A stretch of DNA of 64,000 bases from Burkholderia contaminans (GTDB lineage: Bacteria; Pseudomonadota; Gammaproteobacteria; Burkholderiales; Burkholderiaceae), in contig NZ_CP090641.1 in NCBI RefSeq assembly GCF_029633825.1, positions 806,001 to 870,000 of the forward strand, written 5' to 3'. The notes under the pieces were generated by a model. It saw nothing but the letters and a program-made list of their open reading frames with translations, had not been told where the DNA came from and ran no database searches. Both the position numbers and the translations under genes were made by a program. This document shows positions 37,379-45,196 of the stretch, piece after piece. Positions within the stretch are counted from its first letter, which is position 1. Each line of letters opens with the position of its first letter.

Positions 37379-37485
37379 GGCTTGTCCACAGATTTTGTTG
37401 GCAAGCATGTGGATAGCCTGCGCATACCGCGACCAAGCGCTTGATCCGTAAGACTTTGTCCGCGCCGCTTCAAATGCGGCACGCG
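37379..37485 (+). repeat. Intergenic repeat, copy 4 of 9 (extended form)
   Basis: Core CTTGTCCACAGATTTTG, TTGGCAAGC and ATGTGGATAGCCTGCGCAT, tail AAGCGCTTGATCCG. The match to copy 5 continues through AGACTTTGTCCGCGC and the following CTTCAAA block, giving a unit of about 105 bp. It lies 21 bases after the small membrane protein frame. Confidence 0.87.
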
Positions 37486-37549
37486 GCCGGGAAAGTGCCG
37501 CTCGCACGCCCATTCACCACGTGGGGGGCGCCTGCCGCGCGAGCGAACC

Positions 37550-37660
37550 GGCTTGTCCACAGATTGTGTTGGCAAGCGTGTGGACAGCCTGCGCATACCA
37601 GGGCCAAGCGCTTGATCCGTAAGACTTTGTCCGCGCTGCTTCAAACGCGGCACGGCGGCC
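37550..37660 (+). repeat. Intergenic repeat, copy 5 of 9 (extended form)
   Basis: Core GGCTTGTCCACAGATTGTG, TTGGCAAGC and GTGTGGACAGCCTGCGCAT, tail AAGCGCTTGATCCG. It is nearly identical to copy 4 over about 105 bp, which points to a recent local duplication. Confidence 0.87.
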
Positions 37661-37688
37661 CGCGCCACGCCCGATGCGGCCGCGCGCG

Positions 37689-37798
37689 GGCTTGTCCACA
37701 ATTTTTGTTGGCAAGCATGTGGATATCCTGAGCATGCGTGACCTAAGTCGTTGATCGCACAACGTTTGATCACGCGGGTCACGGTTGCGGCACGGCAT
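37689..37798 (+). repeat. Intergenic repeat, copy 6 of 9
   Basis: Core GGCTTGTCCACAATTTTTG, TTGGCAAGC and ATGTGGATATCCTGAGCAT, tail CCTAAGTCGTTGATC, followed by GTCACGGTTGCGGCAC as in copy 3. The gap 37358-37835 holds copies 4 to 6 and nothing else that I can identify. Confidence 0.85.
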
Positions 37799-37835
37799 GC
37801 ACGCGGATCGCGTCATGCACGTCGTGCCGCCCGCT

Positions 37836-38774
37836 TCAACCGAATGCCCGGACCACGATGCGTGCGACCGACGCAATCACGTCGTCCTTCGCGCGCGCAT
37901 CGGCACGCGTCTGCGTGTAGTACACGACCAGCGCGATCGGCGCACCCGACGGCGACCACATGACACCCGCGTCGTTGGTCGTCCCGTAGTCGCCGGTGCC
38001 CGTCTTGTCGCCGACCGTCCACCCGGCCGGCACGCCCGCACGGAGCCGCTTGTCGCCGACCTTGTTGCCGCGCATCCAGGTAACGAGCTGCGCACGCTGC
38101 GCGGCCGGCAACGCATCGCCGAGCATCAGCGCGCGCATGCTCGCGGCCATCGCGGCCGGCGTCGTCGTGTCGCGCGGGTCGCCCGGCAGCGCGGTATTCA
38201 GTTCGGTCTCCCATCGATCGAGCCGGAACGCGTCGTCGCCGATCGAGCGCGCGTAGGCCGTCACCGCCGACGGGCCGCCGAGCAGCTTCATCAGCAGGTT
38301 CGCGGCCGAGTTGTCGCTGTACTGGATCGCGGCCTCGCACAGCGCGGCGACCGTCATGCCGTCGTCGACATGCTTCCCCGACACCGGCGAATAGTTGACG
38401 AGGTCAGCCTTGGTGTACGTCACACGCTGTTGCAGCAACGCCGGTCGATCGACGCTCTGCGCGAGCACCGCCGCGCTCAGCATCGCCTTGAACGTGCTGC
38501 AGAACGGGAAGCGCTCGTCCGCGCGATGTTCCGCGCGCCGCCCGGTCGCGATGTCGATCGCGCATACGCCGAGGCGGCCGCCCGCGCTGCGTTCGAGCTC
38601 GGCCAGCACCTGCCCGGCGGCAGCGGGCGTCACGGCCGCAGCCGCGGCTGCGGCGGCGGCAGTTGCGTCGTCCGGCGCCGCGGCCTGCCGCGACGCGCAC
38701 GCGGCAACGCTCAACGCAAGCGGCGCCGTCGCAGCGGCCAGCAACAGGGTTCGACGTTTCGATGAGTAGGTCAT
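37836..38774 (-). CDS. penA: Class A beta-lactamase (Pen family)
   Basis: The 312-residue enzyme has all class A motifs: S93-T-F-K96 in [10 protein letters not shown]153-D-N in YSDNSAAN, the omega-loop glutamate E189 in WETELN and K257-T-G in [10 protein letters not shown]. It hydrolyses penicillins and some cephalosporins in the periplasm. The N terminus has a twin-arginine-like start ([10 protein letters not shown]) and a lipobox (SVAAC, C25), so it may be a Tat-exported lipoprotein, as reported for Burkholderia PenA. An alanine-rich linker follows. It is divergent from a LysR regulator gene 128 bases away, the standard Pen/PenR layout. Start chosen at MTYSSKRR, before the signal. Confidence 0.93.
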   Translation of the reverse strand: MTYSSKRRTLLLAAATAPLALSVAACASRQAAAPDDATAAAAAAAAAVTPAAAGQVLAELERSAGGRLGVCAIDIATGRRAEHRADERFPFCSTFKAMLSAAVLAQSVDRPALLQQRVTYTKADLVNYSPVSGKHVDDGMTVAALCEAAIQYSDNSAANLLMKLLGGPSAVTAYARSIGDDAFRLDRWETELNTALPGDPRDTTTPAAMAASMRALMLGDALPAAQRAQLVTWMRGNKVGDKRLRAGVPAGWTVGDKTGTGDYGTTNDAGVMWSPSGAPIALVVYYTQTRADARAKDDVIASVARIVVRAFG

Positions 38775-38856
38775 GTCGGTTGTCTCGTGGTGGAATGTGA
38801 GCGAAAAGGTGTTGAACACGCCCGGCCGGCGAGACAGCACTATCGGGACTTTACGG

Positions 38857-38871
38857 TTGCCTGACAAGCAA
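38857..38871. promoter_or_regulatory. LysR-type box between penA and penR
   Basis: TTGC-CTGACAA-GCAA is a perfect inverted repeat with a T-N11-A core, in the 128-base divergent region 31 bases from the regulator start. It fits the binding site expected for the AmpR/PenR-type activator. Confidence 0.65.
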
Positions 38872-38902
38872 CGATAATTGAGCGCTGACAAAAGAAATTC
38901 TT

Positions 38903-39793
38903 ATGACAAAGCTCCGCCCTCATCTTCCACTCAATGCGCTGCGCGCGTTCGAATCGTCGGCGCGCCACCTGAACTTCACACGCGCCGGCCTCGAGCTGAG
39001 CGTGACCCAGGCCGCGGTCAGCCAGCAGGTGCGCTCGCTCGAGGAGCGGCTCGGCTGCACGCTGTTCACGCGGCTGCCGCGCGGCCTCGGGCTCACCGAC
39101 GAGGGGCGCGCGCTGCTGCCGGCGCTCAGCGACGCGTTCAGCCGCATCGAGACCGTGCTCAAGCAGTTCGACGGCGGGCGCTTCCACGAGGTGCTGACGC
39201 TCGGCGTCGTCGGCACCTTTGCCCTAGGCTGGCTAATGCCGCGCTTGAAGCAGTTCGGCGATACCCATCCGTTCGTCGAGCTGCGGATGCGGACCAACAA
39301 CAACGTCGTCGACCTGGCCGCCGAGGGCCTCGACTTCGCGATCCGCTTCGGGGAGGGCAACTGGCCGACCACGCGCAACGAGCGTCTGCTCGACGCGCCG
39401 CTCACCGCGCTGTGCGCGCCGGACATCGCGCGGCGCCTCGCGCAACCGGCCGATCTCGCGAACGAAACGCTGCTGCGCTCGTACCGCACCGACGAATGGC
39501 ACGGCTGGTTCGACGCCGCGCGGCTCGCGCCGTGGGCGGTCAACGGGCCCGTGTTCGATTCGTCGCGGCTGATGGTCGAGGCTGCGATGCAGGGTGCGGG
39601 CGTCGCGCTCGCGCCGGCGTGCATGTTCGCGCGCGAACTGCAGCTCGGCCTCCTCGCGCGGCCGCTCGACATCGACGTGCGCGCCGGCGGCTACTGGCTC
39701 ACCTCGTTGAAGTCGAAACCGCTCACGCCGGCGATGACGCTCTTTCGCGACTGGATCGTGGCCGAGGCGGCCGCCACGGCGCAGGCCGGGTGA
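38903..39793 (+). CDS. penR: LysR-family regulator of the beta-lactamase (PenR/AmpR type)
   Basis: The 296-residue protein starts with the AmpR-like segment LRPHLPLNALRAFESSARHL NFTRAG, followed by the LysR helix-turn-helix LSVTQAAVSQQVRSLEERLG. The effector domain (about 90-290) contains LTLGVVGTFALGWLMPRLKQ and NNNVVDLAAEGLDFAIRFG, as in AmpR and PenR, which sense muropeptides or UDP-muramyl pentapeptide. It is divergent from penA and probably activates it. An intergenic repeat copy starts nine bases after its stop. Confidence 0.9.
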   Translation: MTKLRPHLPLNALRAFESSARHLNFTRAGLELSVTQAAVSQQVRSLEERLGCTLFTRLPRGLGLTDEGRALLPALSDAFSRIETVLKQFDGGRFHEVLTLGVVGTFALGWLMPRLKQFGDTHPFVELRMRTNNNVVDLAAEGLDFAIRFGEGNWPTTRNERLLDAPLTALCAPDIARRLAQPADLANETLLRSYRTDEWHGWFDAARLAPWAVNGPVFDSSRLMVEAAMQGAGVALAPACMFARELQLGLLARPLDIDVRAGGYWLTSLKSKPLTPAMTLFRDWIVAEAAATAQAG

Positions 39794-39801
39794 CACGGCC
39801 C

Positions 39802-39880
39802 GGCTTGTCCACAGAAAGTGTTGGCAAGGATGTGGATATCCTGGGTACCCGGGGCCTAAGCCCTTGATCGTGCACGAATT
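39802..39880 (+). repeat. Intergenic repeat, copy 7 of 9
   Basis: Core GGCTTGTCCACAGAAAGTG, TTGGCAAGG and ATGTGGATATCCTGGGTA, tail CCTAAGCCCTTGATCG. It begins nine bases after the penR stop codon. Confidence 0.85.
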
Positions 39881-39978
39881 AGCGTGCCGACGCAGAGATC
39901 GGGCAGCCTCTGTTCACGGGCTTCGCGAGCCGGCCCCGGGCGGGCCGATCCGCAACTGTCGCGACGCAATCGATTGCA

Positions 39979-40055
39979 AGTTGTCCACAGAATATGTTGG
40001 CAAGCCTGTGGATATCCTTCCAGCGCGGCGCGTAACACCCTGATACAAAAGGGGA
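39979..40055 (+). repeat. Intergenic repeat, copy 8 of 9
   Basis: Core AGTTGTCCACAGAATATG, TTGGCAAGC and CTGTGGATATCC, tail TAACACCCTGATAC, the most diverged tail. It lies about 100 bases after copy 7. Confidence 0.82.
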
Positions 40056-40144
40056 TTCGATTCACGGACCTTGCGAGGTCAACCCTGTGGCAGCGCCGGC
40101 GCTTTCGCACGGCCCGGGCCGCACCCGGCTCTCGGGGCCGGACA

Positions 40145-40225
40145 GTTCTCCACAGATTGTGTTGGCAAGCTTGTGGATATCCTGCGCACCGGCCACCTAA
40201 CTCATTGAGCGCACGGGGTTTTGTG
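40145..40225 (+). repeat. Intergenic repeat, copy 9 of 9
   Basis: Core GTTCTCCACAGATTGTG, TTGGCAAGC and TTGTGGATATCCTGCGCA, tail CCTAACTCATTGAGC. The gap 39794-40290 holds copies 7 to 9 and the hairpin at 40247-40280, and no gene. Confidence 0.84.
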
Positions 40226-40246
40226 CTTCGTCTACAGAAACGGGCA

Positions 40247-40280
40247 GCCCCGGCCCAGCCCGTGCGGCAAGGGCCGGGGC
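40247..40280 (-). terminator. GC hairpin after the 83-aa hypothetical gene
   Basis: GCCCCGGCCC and GGGCCGGGGC form a perfect 10-bp stem. On the minus strand it follows the stop of the hypothetical gene by ten bases and is trailed by a short TTT, so it is a likely terminator of that gene. Confidence 0.6.
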
Positions 40281-40290
40281 CATCCGGGCA

Positions 40291-40542
40291 TCAATGCCGG
40301 TCGAGCCCGCCGCGCAATTCGCTCGCCTTGTCGCGCAGCGCCTCGTAACCCGAGCGCGCATGCTCGGGCAGGTCGGGATCGCCGATCAGCGCGCCGAGCG
40401 TTTCGATCAGGCTGAACAGGATGCCCTTCGCCGCGCCGACCGCGATGCTCTGCGATTCGATCGACTTGTGCAGGTGGTCGACCGCCGCTTCCAGATTCTC
40501 GAGCTTGTGCTCGCTGTCGTCGGGCCGGTTGTCGGTCGTCAT
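40291..40542 (-). CDS. Small helical hypothetical protein, 83 aa
   Basis: This is an acidic, mainly alpha-helical protein: EHKLENLEAAVDHLHKSIES, then a hydrophobic stretch IAVGAAKGILFSLIETLGAL and a charged end ARSGYEALRDKASELRGGLD. The middle stretch could be a membrane-associated helix or a helical hairpin. No family is recognised. GAGG lies near the start. It is a single gene, with its stop followed by a GC hairpin and the repeat cluster. Confidence 0.65.
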   Translation of the reverse strand: MTTDNRPDDSEHKLENLEAAVDHLHKSIESQSIAVGAAKGILFSLIETLGALIGDPDLPEHARSGYEALRDKASELRGGLDRH

Positions 40543-40638
40543 CGTCTACCTCCGCCATCGTTCAAGGGTCATGTCACGATTCTATGCCGCTGCACGCGAA
40601 CGTGGCGCGACATCGCGCAACGTTCGCGCGGCGCCGCG

Positions 40639-42861
40639 CTACAGCACCGCGACCACCTTCACGCGGCCCGGCTGCTCCGCCGCCGCGACGACCTGCCCGT
40701 CGACACGGCGGAACGTGAGCGACACGGTTTCGTCACCGACGCGCAGCGCATCGATCCGCAGCCAGTCGACGCCTTCCGGCAGCGTCGGGCGCTCGACGCG
40801 CACCTCGTGGCGCGATGCGTCGATGCTCACGCCGAGGCACGCCTGCAGCATCATGAACGGCGCACCGGCCGCCCACGCCTGCGGCAGGCAGGCCACCGGA
40901 TACGCGGTCGGCGGTTCGCCGCGCCGGCGCGGGAACCCGCAGAACAGCTCGGGCAGGCGCATCTCGAAGCTCACCGCCGCCTCGAACAGCGCGCGCAGCA
41001 GGTTCACCGCGGCTGTCTTGTCGCCGTAGCGCGCCAGTCCGCGCGCGATCAGCGCATTGTCGTGCGGCCACACCGAGCCGTTGTGATACGCCATCGGGTT
41101 GAAGCGCGGCTGGCCGGCCGCAAGCGTGCGGATGCCCCAACCCGTCTGGAACAGCGTCGAGCCGAGCACGCCGGCGACCGCCGCGCCGCGCTCGGCGTCG
41201 GGCAGCCCGAACGCGAGCAGGTGCCCCGCATTCGACGCGAACACGCGGCACAGGTCGCCATGACCATCGAGCGCGATGCCGTAGAAATCGCCTTCCGGCA
41301 TCCAGAACAGCGCGTCGACCTGCTCGCGCAGCGTCTTCGCGCGCAGTGCGTAGCGCGTGGCGTCAATCGCGTGGCCGCGCCGGTGCGAGCACATCGACAT
41401 CGCATCGAGCGCCGCGCACGCATACGCCTGCACTTCGACGAGCGCGATCGGGCCGTCCGGGAAGCGACCGTCCGCGTGGAACACCGAATCGTGGCTGTCC
41501 TTCCAGCCCTGGTTCGCGAGGCCGCGCTCCGACGTGCGTTGATAATCGAGCAGTCCGTAAGGATTGCGGTCGCACTTGTCGATCACCCATTGCGCGGCGC
41601 GCTCGAGCGCGGGCCACAGCTCGTCGATCAGCGCATCGTCGCCGGTGCGTTCGACGTACGCGCCCGCGAGCACGATGAACAGCGGCGTCGTATCGACCCC
41701 GCCGTAGTACAGCGCGAACGGCACCTCGCCCGTCGCGGCCATCTCGCTGCGGCGGAACTCGTGCATGATCTTGCCGGGCTCCGCGTCGCGAAATGCGGAA
41801 GTCTCGCGCGCCTGGTGCTCGGCCAGGAACCGCAGCACGCCGCGCGCGAGCGACGGCTGCAGCCACAGCATCTGCAGCGACGTGATCACCGCGTCGCGAC
41901 CGAACGGCGTCGAGAACCACGGAATGCCCGCATACGGGTACGGCCCCGTGTCGAGCTGCGTCGTGAGCAGCCCGAGATCCGCGAGCGAGCGGTCGAGCCA
42001 CGCGTCGAACAGCGGATTGCCGGTGTTCACGCGCGCCATCGATTCGCGCCGCGCGCGCATCTCGCGATGCACGCCGACGAGCGCGGTGCGCAGCGCGACG
42101 CGGCCGCATCCCGGCCCTTCCGCATGCGCGGGGCCGAGCGTCGCGTCGACGGTCAGGTAGATCGACACGCAGGCCTGCGCGGCGATCGTCAGCGTGTAGT
42201 CGGCACGATCGACCGACAGCGCATCGGGCGCTGGCGAGAAATGCACGGTCACGTTGCGCTCGACGCCGTCGAGGCCGTCATAGCGCAGCCGCACCGCGCC
42301 CGCGTCGACGCGCGGCGCCACCACGGTGCCGCGCTTCGGGCGCTGCGTGCCGCGCACCTCGAACATGTCCTTGAAATCGGCCGCGAACGACAGCGACAGC
42401 GGCACCTCGGCTTCGCTCGCGCCGTAGTTCGTCAGCGTCAGCGCTTCGTAAAGCACGTCGCCCGCGAGCACGCGCGTCCGCTCGATGTGGATCACGCCCT
42501 CGGGCGTTTCGTGGCCGCCGAGCGGCGGCAGCGGACGGTTCGTCAGGTGGGCGGTGAACGACGCGTTGTCGGCGCTCGTCGCGCCCGACAGCAGCGACGG
42601 CGCGCGGCCGCCGAAGGTCAGGCGCCACTTCGACAGCACGCGCATGTCGTCGACGAACAGGCCATCGTCGTGACCGCCGATGTCGCCGAGCGCGTCGCTG
42701 ACCACGAACGCATCGCCGGATTTCAGCACGTACTGGTTGTTGCGCGCGAGAGCCTGCGGATCGGCTTCGGGCGCGATGAAGGCAGGGCCGGACGCGGGGG
42801 TCGGGGCAACAGGCGCGACTTGCGGCGCCTGGGTCGTCGTGGCTTCAGCGTGATTCGGCAT
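40639..42861 (-). CDS. Amylo-alpha-1,6-glucosidase-like glycogen debranching protein
   Basis: The 740-residue protein begins with a Pro/Ala-rich leader of about 30 residues, then the glycogen-debranching N-terminal domain (NNQYVLKSGDAFVVSDALGD IGG, GLFVDDMRVLSKW) and a C-terminal (alpha/alpha)6-barrel of the GH133/trehalase-like clan. Key pieces are AGIPWFSTPFGRDAVITSLQ ML, NQGWKDSHDSVFHADGRFPD and YHNGSVWPHDNALIARGLAR Y. The GRD and WKDS acids are candidate catalytic residues. It could debranch glycogen or a related alpha-glucan in the cytoplasm; exact substrate is unproved. No glycogen or trehalose genes adjoin it. Confidence 0.85.
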   Translation of the reverse strand: MPNHAEATTTQAPQVAPVAPTPASGPAFIAPEADPQALARNNQYVLKSGDAFVVSDALGDIGGHDDGLFVDDMRVLSKWRLTFGGRAPSLLSGATSADNASFTAHLTNRPLPPLGGHETPEGVIHIERTRVLAGDVLYEALTLTNYGASEAEVPLSLSFAADFKDMFEVRGTQRPKRGTVVAPRVDAGAVRLRYDGLDGVERNVTVHFSPAPDALSVDRADYTLTIAAQACVSIYLTVDATLGPAHAEGPGCGRVALRTALVGVHREMRARRESMARVNTGNPLFDAWLDRSLADLGLLTTQLDTGPYPYAGIPWFSTPFGRDAVITSLQMLWLQPSLARGVLRFLAEHQARETSAFRDAEPGKIMHEFRRSEMAATGEVPFALYYGGVDTTPLFIVLAGAYVERTGDDALIDELWPALERAAQWVIDKCDRNPYGLLDYQRTSERGLANQGWKDSHDSVFHADGRFPDGPIALVEVQAYACAALDAMSMCSHRRGHAIDATRYALRAKTLREQVDALFWMPEGDFYGIALDGHGDLCRVFASNAGHLLAFGLPDAERGAAVAGVLGSTLFQTGWGIRTLAAGQPRFNPMAYHNGSVWPHDNALIARGLARYGDKTAAVNLLRALFEAAVSFEMRLPELFCGFPRRRGEPPTAYPVACLPQAWAAGAPFMMLQACLGVSIDASRHEVRVERPTLPEGVDWLRIDALRVGDETVSLTFRRVDGQVVAAAEQPGRVKVVAVL

Positions 42862-43000
42862 CGATGCTCCTGTGTCGGGTCGCAACGCGCGGCGCGTCGC
42901 GTGTTTCGCACAGGATAGGACAGAACGGGGAACGTGCGCAGCGAGGAAAAAGACGCGATGCCATGCGACGTGGCCGTCGCGGAAAGCTCCCGCGCCCGCG

Positions 43001-43660
43001 TTACGAAAACAGGCTCATCAGATAAAGCATCGGCCGGAACGAGACGGGCCGCGCATCGGGGTTCACCCACAGCCGCACCGCATACACCGCGTACGCCGGC
43101 ACTTCGCGCCAGCTCGAATAGACGTCGCGCAACTGGAAGCGGCGCGGATACGCGGCGGAGATGTCCGCCCGCGCGATGCCGACGCGCTCGAACGCGAGGC
43201 GCGCCCGCGCGAGGTGGTAATACTGGCTGACGATCACCACGCGCGACACACGATGCGCCTGCAGATAGGCGAGCGTGTGCTGCGCGGTCGCGAGCGTGTT
43301 GTCGCCCTGGTCGTCGACCGCGATCCGGTCGGCCGGCACGCCGCGCGCCACGAGATAGTCGCGCATCGCGGTCGCCTCGTTCAGCCCCGGGCCGTCGATC
43401 GCGCCGCTGACGAGGAACGCCGGGCACTGCCCCCTGCGGTAGCAGCGCACGCCCACGTCGAGCCTGGCGGCGAGCACGGGCTTCGGCGCGCCGGCCTCGT
43501 CGAGCGCGTTGCCGAAGATCACGGCGACGTCGGCCGGCTCGCTCGGCATCCGCATCCCGTACGCGACGAGTGCAACGGCCGCGACGATCCAGAGGCAGGC
43601 GACGACGGCCAGCAGGCGGCCCAGGCGGGCAAACGCGCCCCGTTTGGTGTGGTTTTTCAA
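43001..43660 (-). CDS. SanA/YdcF-family (DUF218) membrane-anchored protein
   Basis: The 219-residue protein has one N-terminal membrane helix (LLAVVACLWIVAAVALVAYG, about 16-36) and a periplasmic DUF218 domain: PADVAVIFGNALDEAGAPKP VLAARLD, CPAFLVSGAIDGPGLNEATA MRDYLV, and QGDNTLATAQHTLAYLQAHR, RVVIVSQYYHLARA. This is the SanA group; E. coli SanA affects vancomycin entry and envelope permeability at high temperature. The mechanism is not settled. The accessory mreB gene lies 226 bases upstream on the same strand, consistent with an envelope theme. Confidence 0.85.
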   Translation of the reverse strand: MKNHTKRGAFARLGRLLAVVACLWIVAAVALVAYGMRMPSEPADVAVIFGNALDEAGAPKPVLAARLDVGVRCYRRGQCPAFLVSGAIDGPGLNEATAMRDYLVARGVPADRIAVDDQGDNTLATAQHTLAYLQAHRVSRVVIVSQYYHLARARLAFERVGIARADISAAYPRRFQLRDVYSSWREVPAYAVYAVRLWVNPDARPVSFRPMLYLMSLFS

Positions 43661-43886
43661 GGTTTTCGGTCTCTCAGGTCGTCGGGCGTAGCGGCTTGCC
43701 CGGCCCTGGACGGGCGCGTAACGCTAGCATGGTGCGCGTTCGGGTGTCCACGCAACGGACCGATGCCGGACAGCCTTCCTGAAAGTCGACTGGAGACACG
43801 TACCTGCGACGCGGGTACGCGATACGGAGATCGAAAGCGTGTCAATGCGCGCGCCGCTCGGCGGCGCCTGGCCGGCACGACCCGAA

Positions 43887-44927
43887 TCAGTCGGCCTGAC
43901 ACATCGTGAGCCGCCCCATCGCCTCGCCTGCGCCGCGCACCGCGCAGGTGGCCGGCTCGTCGGCGATCCGGGCGACGAGCCCCGTCTCGTCGTACAGCAG
44001 GCGCTCGAAATCCGCGAGCAGCGCGCCGCCGCCCGTCAGCACCACGCCGCGATTCGCGATGTCGGTCACGAGTTCGGCCGGCGCGTTCTCCAGCACCGAC
44101 TTCACCGCGCCGATCACCTGTTTGAGCGGCGCGGCCAGCGCGTCCGCCACGTCGTGGTTGGACAGTTCGATCGAGCGCGGCAGCCCGTCGCCGACACCCC
44201 GCCCGACCGCGCGCGTCGACCGGCGCGGCACCGCGCTGGTGGCCGAGCCGATCGTCTGCTTCACGTGTTCGGCCGTCTGTTCGCCGAGCAGCACGCCATA
44301 CAGGTTGCGCACATGGTTGACGATCGCCGCGTCGAACTGGTTGCCGCCCACGCGAATCGCCTCGCGGTAGACGATGCCGCCGAGCGAGATCACCGCGACT
44401 TCGGTGGTCCCGCCGCCGATGTCGACGACCATCGAGCCGACCGGCTCGGTCACCGGCAAGCCCGCGCCGAGCCCGGCCGCGAGCGATTCCTCGATCAGTT
44501 CGACCTCCGATACACCCGCGGCGAAGGCGGCCTCGCGGAGCGCGCGGCGCTCGACGGCCGTCGCGTCGGACGGTACGCACAACGTGACTTCGACGCGGCG
44601 GCCGAAGCGCGAACGCGTGCGCGACATGTCGATGAAGCTGCGGATCATCTGCTCGGCCGCGTGCGCGTCGGCGATCACGCCGTGCCGCATCGGCCGTACG
44701 GCTTCGAGATGCCCCGGTTCGCGGCCCAGCAGCGCCTTCGCGAGCTCGCCGACGGCCTCGAGCGTCGGCCGGGCGTCGGTCGCACCGGCACCGGCCTTGC
44801 GGAAGCAGACGACCGACGGCTGGTTCAGCACCACGCCGCGTTCGTGCGTATAAATCCGCGTACTCGCCGTTCCAGGGTCGATCGCAACGGGTTGCGCAAA
44901 CAACTTTCCGAACAGCGGTGTCGACAT
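43887..44927 (-). CDS. Accessory MreB-family actin-like protein
   Basis: The 346-residue protein has the MreB actin fold signatures: phosphate-1 VAIDPGTASTRIYTHERGVV, the RPMRHGVIADAHAAEQMIRS F block, phosphate-2 GSMVVDIGGGTTEVAVISLG, and the adenosine motif IANRGVVLTGGGALLADFER L. MreB guides lateral wall synthesis. No mreC, mreD, mrdA or rodA lies next to it, so this is a second, unlinked paralogue; the standard mre operon is presumably elsewhere. Start taken at MSTPLFGKL, since the earlier ATG at 44987 adds residues unlike MreB. It is divergent from the patatin autotransporter gene. Confidence 0.88.
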   Translation of the reverse strand: MSTPLFGKLFAQPVAIDPGTASTRIYTHERGVVLNQPSVVCFRKAGAGATDARPTLEAVGELAKALLGREPGHLEAVRPMRHGVIADAHAAEQMIRSFIDMSRTRSRFGRRVEVTLCVPSDATAVERRALREAAFAAGVSEVELIEESLAAGLGAGLPVTEPVGSMVVDIGGGTTEVAVISLGGIVYREAIRVGGNQFDAAIVNHVRNLYGVLLGEQTAEHVKQTIGSATSAVPRRSTRAVGRGVGDGLPRSIELSNHDVADALAAPLKQVIGAVKSVLENAPAELVTDIANRGVVLTGGGALLADFERLLYDETGLVARIADEPATCAVRGAGEAMGRLTMCQAD

Positions 44928-45196
44928 ATCAAACCTTTGTAATCGAACGGACCAGGGCAGCCGCGCTGCATTTTGCCACGCGTCCATGCCGCCCCATCAC
45001 GAACTTAGCGGCAAATCGTTCCGATACTTTAGGCAATTCCGATGATTTTTTCGCGACTGAATTGTCAAAAATGCCGTTCCGGACGCATCCGGCTACGCGA
45101 CAGCCTCTCGCATTGCGCCTGTAAAACACGGTAATCTCTCGGTCTTGCCTGCTCCCGGCAGGCCTCAGACGCCCGATCACGCCAGGTATTTCCTCC

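Noticed and set aside
34556..40225. Replication origin, because of many DnaA-box-like sequences
   Set aside because: No dnaA, dnaN, parAB or repA gene is near, each box has a mismatch, and the boxes occur only inside the repeat; there is no AT-rich unwinding region.
34556..40225. CRISPR array
   Set aside because: Copies are unevenly spaced, interrupted by genes, and no cas genes are present.
40294..42918. An 870-codon plus-strand open frame opposite the glucosidase gene
   Set aside because: Low-complexity, basic composition typical of antisense frames in high-G+C DNA.
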